Shown here piece by piece: positions 59,132 to 64,000 of a stretch of 64,000 nucleotides of DNA; position 1 is the first letter of the stretch, and each line of letters starts with the position of its first letter. Both the position numbers and the translations under genes were made by a program. Source of the stretch: Lutjanus erythropterus (taxonomy: Eukaryota > Chordata > Actinopteri > Lutjaniformes > Lutjanidae). A model generated the notes under the pieces. It did not search any database and had not been told where the DNA came from. It saw only the letters and a list, made by a program, of their open reading frames with translations. The DNA is taken from contig CM034592.1 in assembly GCA_020091685.1 (NCBI GenBank), positions 42,057,622 to 42,121,621 of the forward strand, written 5' to 3'.

Positions 59132-61203
59132 CTTAAGTCAGTTGAGAAGTCTCCGGCTGACGTTTTAATGACGTTTTCTATCTGACAAGTTTTAAAACAT
59201 AAATCCCATTAAAGTGTTTATGTAAAGTTACATTAAGTAAGTTTAGACCTGAGACAGTGAGCCAGAGAGAGATGCATCGTCATCGAGCCACTTTGGTTCT
59301 CCATCAGCCCACATCCTCCTCCTCAAACCCCCGACAGAACAAATGCAGATGCAGTGGTATCTAACAAGTTTGTCTGGAGGTAAAGGTACTGCAGCTGGTA
59401 AGCTAGCGTTAGTGAGCCAGACATGCTAATGTTTGCAGCTTATGTTAGAACGGTTGAAGACAGAGTTTAATCCATTCACCACATGCATGCTCTCGTGTTT
59501 GTTTTTGAGAGACTACAAAAAAGACGCCACTGTCCAGACTCATGAAACGCAGCGTATCGCTCTCCTCAGAGCTTCATGGATTGCAGTCAGTCATGAGATA
59601 AGAGAGTAGAAATGCCCCTTAAAAACTATGTTGGGAGAAACTGAATGTAACGAACAATAAATTAAAACACAGTTAGAGGATGTTACAAATGACTGAACTA
59701 ATCAGAGCTAGTCCAGCACCACTGTCTGGGGTCACAGACTTGGTTTGGCGATCTGAACCGTCATGGACTCTCGGTAACCTCTGTTTGCTTATACGTTGTG
59801 TAACATTTACTGTGGATTTTGGCTCTGTCAAGACAGGCTGTTAGTGGTTTTGAATTTGCATGTAAAGTTAAACTTGACGCATAACCTCTGCAAAGATAAA
59901 ATCTACTTCACCGTTGCCATGACTTAGTCCATTTAAATATATAACATTCACTGTTAAATTTTGCTGTCATACAGTTCTGTGTAAGAAATTTCCCTTTCCT
60001 AAAACTGGATTGTTTTGACCATAATCTTTAATCCTATTTGGCTGTAATTTCTGCTTTTCACTCCAAGGGAAATGTCTGAATTTCTAAAATGACAATGCTA
60101 CAGATGCAAGTCATTAGCGTAATTTTTTTTTCTTGTTCCAGCCCAGAAATTCTTGTAATAAAGGAATTTTAAGAATATTGGCTTGTCTCCCCGTTCATAC
60201 CTTTGGCAGTCAAGTCCCACTTGGCCTTTGAAGAGCCACCTCAACACGTCTCAATGAATATGGTTTATTACTCACACTGTTTCAATTTTCCAGTCAGTCA
60301 GGGTCTTGAACAGCTTAATCATATTCAGAGTTAAGAGGCTGTAGCCAATCCACCACAAGGTTAACACAGACCATCACATGTGTAGAAGACTTGAATATTG
60401 TTTTTATTTTTTAAGGTTTTTCCATTTGCTGCCTTGTCGTTCATGCATCGCTGGATTAGCTGTTTAAGCTCCCTGATAGGAATCAGTGTCAGTAAGTACA
60501 ATACAGCTGAAAACTGTACTACACAATGCTGTATGGCAAAATTGGGCCTGGAGAAACCTACTGTAGTGGAAACTACCGCAAAGGAGGTTTTGAGTACTTT
60601 GCATATTTTGAGTACAGGTGAGCCACTTCATATGGGGTCAGCAAAGCCTTAAAAGTCTCACAACTTGGACAAACTTACCTTGAACACGAGAGGATGAGTA
60701 CATCCCAGTCTTCATCAGCGGAGAGTGGAGAGAGTGTCCAGCTTCCAGGCATCCAGGTATTCACATCTCAGATGACCCCACATTGTCAAAATGTGTGAAA
60801 CGACCCAGAAATGCAGACAGGGCGAGGAAGAAACAGTTCAAAATGAGTTTAACCAAAGAAACACTATACAGAAGGCTTACTTGTGAGGCCAAACTAGAGA
60901 ACATCAAACAAACAAATCCAACAAGGGTAAATGAGGAGCAAAAGTACAAGAAGAACCAAATCCAAAGTCCCAACAAAGGTCGAAAACACAGGAGGACTGA
61001 AGGACTGAATAGACAAAGAACTAATCGGACACAGGTAAAACAAATCGTAATCAAAAAGGGTGGGAAAATGGCAGGCAGGAAGTCAAGACACATGAAGGAG
61101 GACCAAAACTACAAAATAAAACGGAATGATCATGTAAACCCCAAGACCATTACAGAGTGAAGTTACCTTGCTAAGCCTGCTAGCTTATGTTGTTGTTAGC
61201 TGC
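59132..61203. other. Intergenic DNA, no gene seen
   Basis: The 125-codon Lys/Arg-rich frame at 60783-61160 overlaps a frame of similar length on the opposite strand and lacks motifs. Not supported. Confidence 0.4.
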
Positions 61204-61216
61204 TGGGCCTCATGCA
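61204..61216 (+). repeat. Solo Harbinger-like terminus
   Basis: TGGGCCTCATGCA, identical to the left terminus at 33667. No partner end found downstream. Confidence 0.4.
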
Positions 61217-62639
61217 CTTGTGTCACGAGAAAGTATTGTGCAACTTAATGTAAGATGGCGACTGCTTCTGCATGTTGACTGTATTCGTACTCTTATGTGT
61301 GGGGACAGGTTTGTTATTTTAATGAACACTTGAAGAGCCTTTGTATAAAACTGTTATATATTTTTTCACATAATTTAAAAAATAAGTTTATGGCAGTTTA
61401 TTTGTTAGCATGTTAAATAGAGAAGCATAGTCCACATTTTTATAAACAGGTTTCCATTTCTTTGGAAACTTTACGATCACACTGAAAAAGCATTGTAAGC
61501 TACGTGGTCCTCCTCTGTTTCACTGTCACCATCAACTGTATTTACGTGTTTATCCGACAGCTGCTGTGCTGCGAAATAAACACCGTGAACCTAAGAGAAG
61601 TTGTCGATTGACGTTTTCAGTCTGCTGAGGTTCAACCAGAAAGAGGGGTCACGTGTTCCAGAGATCCCAGCCTGCACATCAAACTCTTTGATTAAACTTG
61701 ATAATTGCTTGTTATTGTAAAAATTCATTATTCTGCCTATGTGAACCCTTCACGGAAGCTCATAGGTCTGAGTTTACAATCCACAGTAATTACACCTAAT
61801 AAAACACACATTTTCTAAACATGGGTTTCTAATTTGCAATTCCCAGTTATTAGGTCTAATAGCTGACACATTTTCACCACCAAATACTGACACTCAGTTG
61901 ATGCCAAAATAGAGTGCAAATGAAAACCACATTGGTGAGTGTGGAAGAAAGCACTCAGTGGGCTGAGATTGTCAGCCAAAAGAATAACCACATGGAAATT
62001 CAGTGAAACCTTAACCTGCACAGACACAATGAGGGATGGAGGGCACGTTTGGTACAGGAAAAAAAAAATGTCGTTGGTATCCAGACAAATGTGGAAAAAT
62101 AAATAACTCTTCTCCTGTAACGGTTTTTCCTCGAGTTTCTGTTTAACCTGTTCCAAGTGAACATCCCGTATCGCCTATCTGAATAATTCAGAGAAGGCGT
62201 CATCAGGCATTGGAGGGCGACTAGAGGGAGCCACAGCAGAGAAGAATGCTCAGGGTTGGGTAGGTTCCAGTCCATTCGAGGTTTCACTCCGGAAATTGTA
62301 TTGTTCCTGTTCATTTGTTTGGAACCAGTATGCATTATTAAAAATATCCAATTTCATGCTACTCTACAAGAGGAAGTCCAAACCGAGCACGCAGGCTAAT
62401 GTCAGTGTTTCAGAGTGAAGTACTGCAGTAGATTGACTCCAGGTCTTACTATGCAGCCTCACATTGGCCCAAAGGTTGTTTTGGTTCTTGGTCCACAGTG
62501 TTAAGGTATTTCCGTGTGTCCTTCCTGATTCAGTAGAATGAAGGAGAAGCCAGCGTCCACAATAACCCTACATTTCCAAGGTCCAAGCGATAAGGATGCT
62601 ATCAGCGGGACTGGTTATGTTCTGCTTGAAGTTTGAGGA
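61217..62639. other. Intergenic DNA, no gene assigned
   Basis: Overlapping minus-strand frames at 61815-62335 have no recognised motif. They could belong to the same unidentified gene-like region to the right. Confidence 0.3.
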
Positions 62640-62642
62640 TTG

Positions 62643-63842
62643 TCAGACTTTAAGGGGTGTAATTCTGAGTGTATTAGTATGTAAACAGTGGGATGTGTCC
62701 GAGGTCCAGAGAATGCTTGATTGCACTTTCCTTTCTTTTGCATTATCAGCGTACTGACATTTAAGCAGGAGATTGTGCCCCTTTGCAGAGCAAGCAGAAA
62801 AGACCAGGAGGTTTAGAGAGAGCTGGTGCATCTACAGGAGCGGTGGGTTTTGAATTATTGTCCTGCTGTGTTTGGGGTTTTGACAGATTATAGTCTCTGC
62901 TTGTAGACAGTTTGATTATGTCTTTTTCCAGCTGTTTTCGCCATGCCAGACCAACCCATCGCCACATCCCCAGTGGTTCTGGATTGTTGTTTTTAAGGAT
63001 GAGTTTTATGGCCACCTCCTCTGAAGCTGTTCTCTTCATCTCGTACTCACGTTCCAACTCTCTCAACTAACTCGTCTTCATAAGCCTGGTAGAGACATAG
63101 GTCTGAGTTGTCTTTCCACTGTCCAGCTGTGGGGAATCAGTACTTTGGAGGGTAATGCATATTTTCCAACAAACCTCCTTGCATGCTCTCAGTAGGCATG
63201 TTCACATTAGTCCCTAATATGCGCCATAGCTTGTGATGTGGTAGCTGACCAGATGCCACAGAAGAACTCATACATGGGGTGGTTTGAGTAGCTGTGTTGA
63301 ATGAAGAGTCAGGACTTACGGCTTCTGTATTCATGGTCTCAATAATGTGTGAACATTTCAGCTTAACCTCAATACTTTCTGTCCTTGCTCAGTCCTGTAA
63401 ATAAACAATTCAATTTAGTTTGATTCTTTGAAAAATAGTTCAGGACTGTTACTTTCCAAAAGGGATAAAGAAAAAAGTAAACTAAATTATTTTTCTCACT
63501 GATTTTACAAGAGTTACCTTCACGAGTCCAGCCCAATCCAGTCCTGTCTTTGTGTTTTGTCAAGTCAGTCCAGGGTATTTCCAGCGGCGGCTGCAGCTTT
63601 AGGGAGATCTGACTCCACAGATGATCTGAAGACTTCATGGAATCAATTGTTCTGAGGTTGCAGCAGGAGAGGCACACAGTTTCACACTGTCTGGACTCTG
63701 AAGTGAGAGAACAAAGAAGACAGAAGTCAAACAACTTTCTGCTCCAGCTGGACGGCCTCACTGCTTCCCAGTAGCACTTGGCCATCTTAGATTTCGGCGT
63801 CATTGCCATTATGAAAGAAGGTGAATACAGGGATGGGCTCAC
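62643..63842 (-). pseudogene. Unidentified gene-like region with splice-like signals and broken frames
   Basis: Not recognised. On the minus strand, a good-context ATG (63783-63785) starts a short frame. A pyrimidine tract ending CAG precedes an exon-like segment (about 63521-63700) rich in Trp/Lys with a Trp-Thr-Asp-Leu-Thr-Lys block, closed by a GTAACT donor. A second acceptor (TTTACAG near 63396) follows. Further along, 62761-63066 holds a charged helical stretch (Arg-Glu-Leu-Glu-Arg-Glu-Tyr-Glu-Met-Lys-Arg) then Gly-Met-Trp-Arg-Trp-Val-Gly-Leu-Ala-Trp. Stop codons and frame changes separate the pieces, so this is a decayed gene, a retrocopy, or chance. No function is assigned. Confidence 0.25.
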
Positions 63843-63844
63843 AA

Positions 63845-64000
63845 GTGTGCGCTTGTGATTCCACCAGCAGCACCTCGGCCTGTCCCAGAACCGGCTCTCC
63901 GCTCCGGTTCAAATATGCAACAAGCCTATTTCTGACGGATGCTGCATCAATTAGCACAGAGCCAATCGAATGGGCAGGAAGTCAGACACAGAAAAGGCAG
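63845..64000 (-). repeat. Interspersed repeat family X, copy 3 (runs off the window)
   Basis: The reverse complement reads CCTTTTCTGTGTCTGACTTC, then CAGCATCCGTCAGAAATAGG, and GCTGCTGGTGGAATCACAA. It matches 13870-14010 and, more weakly, 6600-6790. Confidence 0.65.

Noticed and set aside
60783..61160. 125-codon Lys/Arg-rich frame suggesting a basic nuclear protein
   Set aside because: A-rich composition explains it; an overlapping antisense frame of 110 codons and no motif.

Overview
This is AT-rich vertebrate nuclear DNA, almost certainly from a teleost fish. The reasons are long (CA)n/(TG)n microsatellites, a spliced agouti-family gene of the teleost type, and a dense load of degraded transposons of kinds common in fish (Tc1/mariner, PIF/Harbinger-like, hAT-like, tRNA-derived SINEs, LINE 3' tails). 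Nothing looks bacterial, viral, CRISPR-like or operon-like. Most open reading frames above 60 codons are chance frames in non-coding or repeat DNA.

The one gene I can assemble with confidence is an agouti signaling protein gene (asip, asip1-like) on the minus strand at 4207-7549. Three coding exons join at consensus splice sites with compatible phases. They give a 125-residue secreted protein: signal peptide, acidic N-terminal region, lysine-rich linker, and a C-terminal domain with the exact ten-cysteine spacing of ASIP. A candidate 3' UTR with AATAAA signals runs down to about 3800. Upstream non-coding exons and the promoter could not be identified.

Layout. 1-783: decayed Harbinger transposase and its terminal repeat. 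784-3800: repeats and unassigned DNA. 3800-7549: asip. 7550-30000: intergenic DNA with nested MITEs, a SINE, hAT-like and other repeat relics, and microsatellites up to about 34 GT units. 30060-31955: diverged tandem duplication inside other repeats. 32252-35471: hAT-like relic, then a rearranged Tc1/mariner composite carrying a 959-bp Harbinger-like insertion. 40237-41096 and 47251-48296: two copies of one Tc1-like family in opposite orientations; the second contains a perfect 32-bp-arm palindrome. 45819-46660 and 50521-50796: local duplications. 54055-59131: CT-rich repeat, second SINE, a separate Tc1 transposase relic, LINE 3' tail. 62600-63850: unidentified gene-like region on the minus strand with splice-like signals but broken frames.

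No multi-gene system can be seen. The biology is one pigmentation gene (a melanocortin-receptor antagonist) surrounded by layered transposon insertions. Repeat names rest on remembered consensus patterns and internal comparison of copies, not on database searches.
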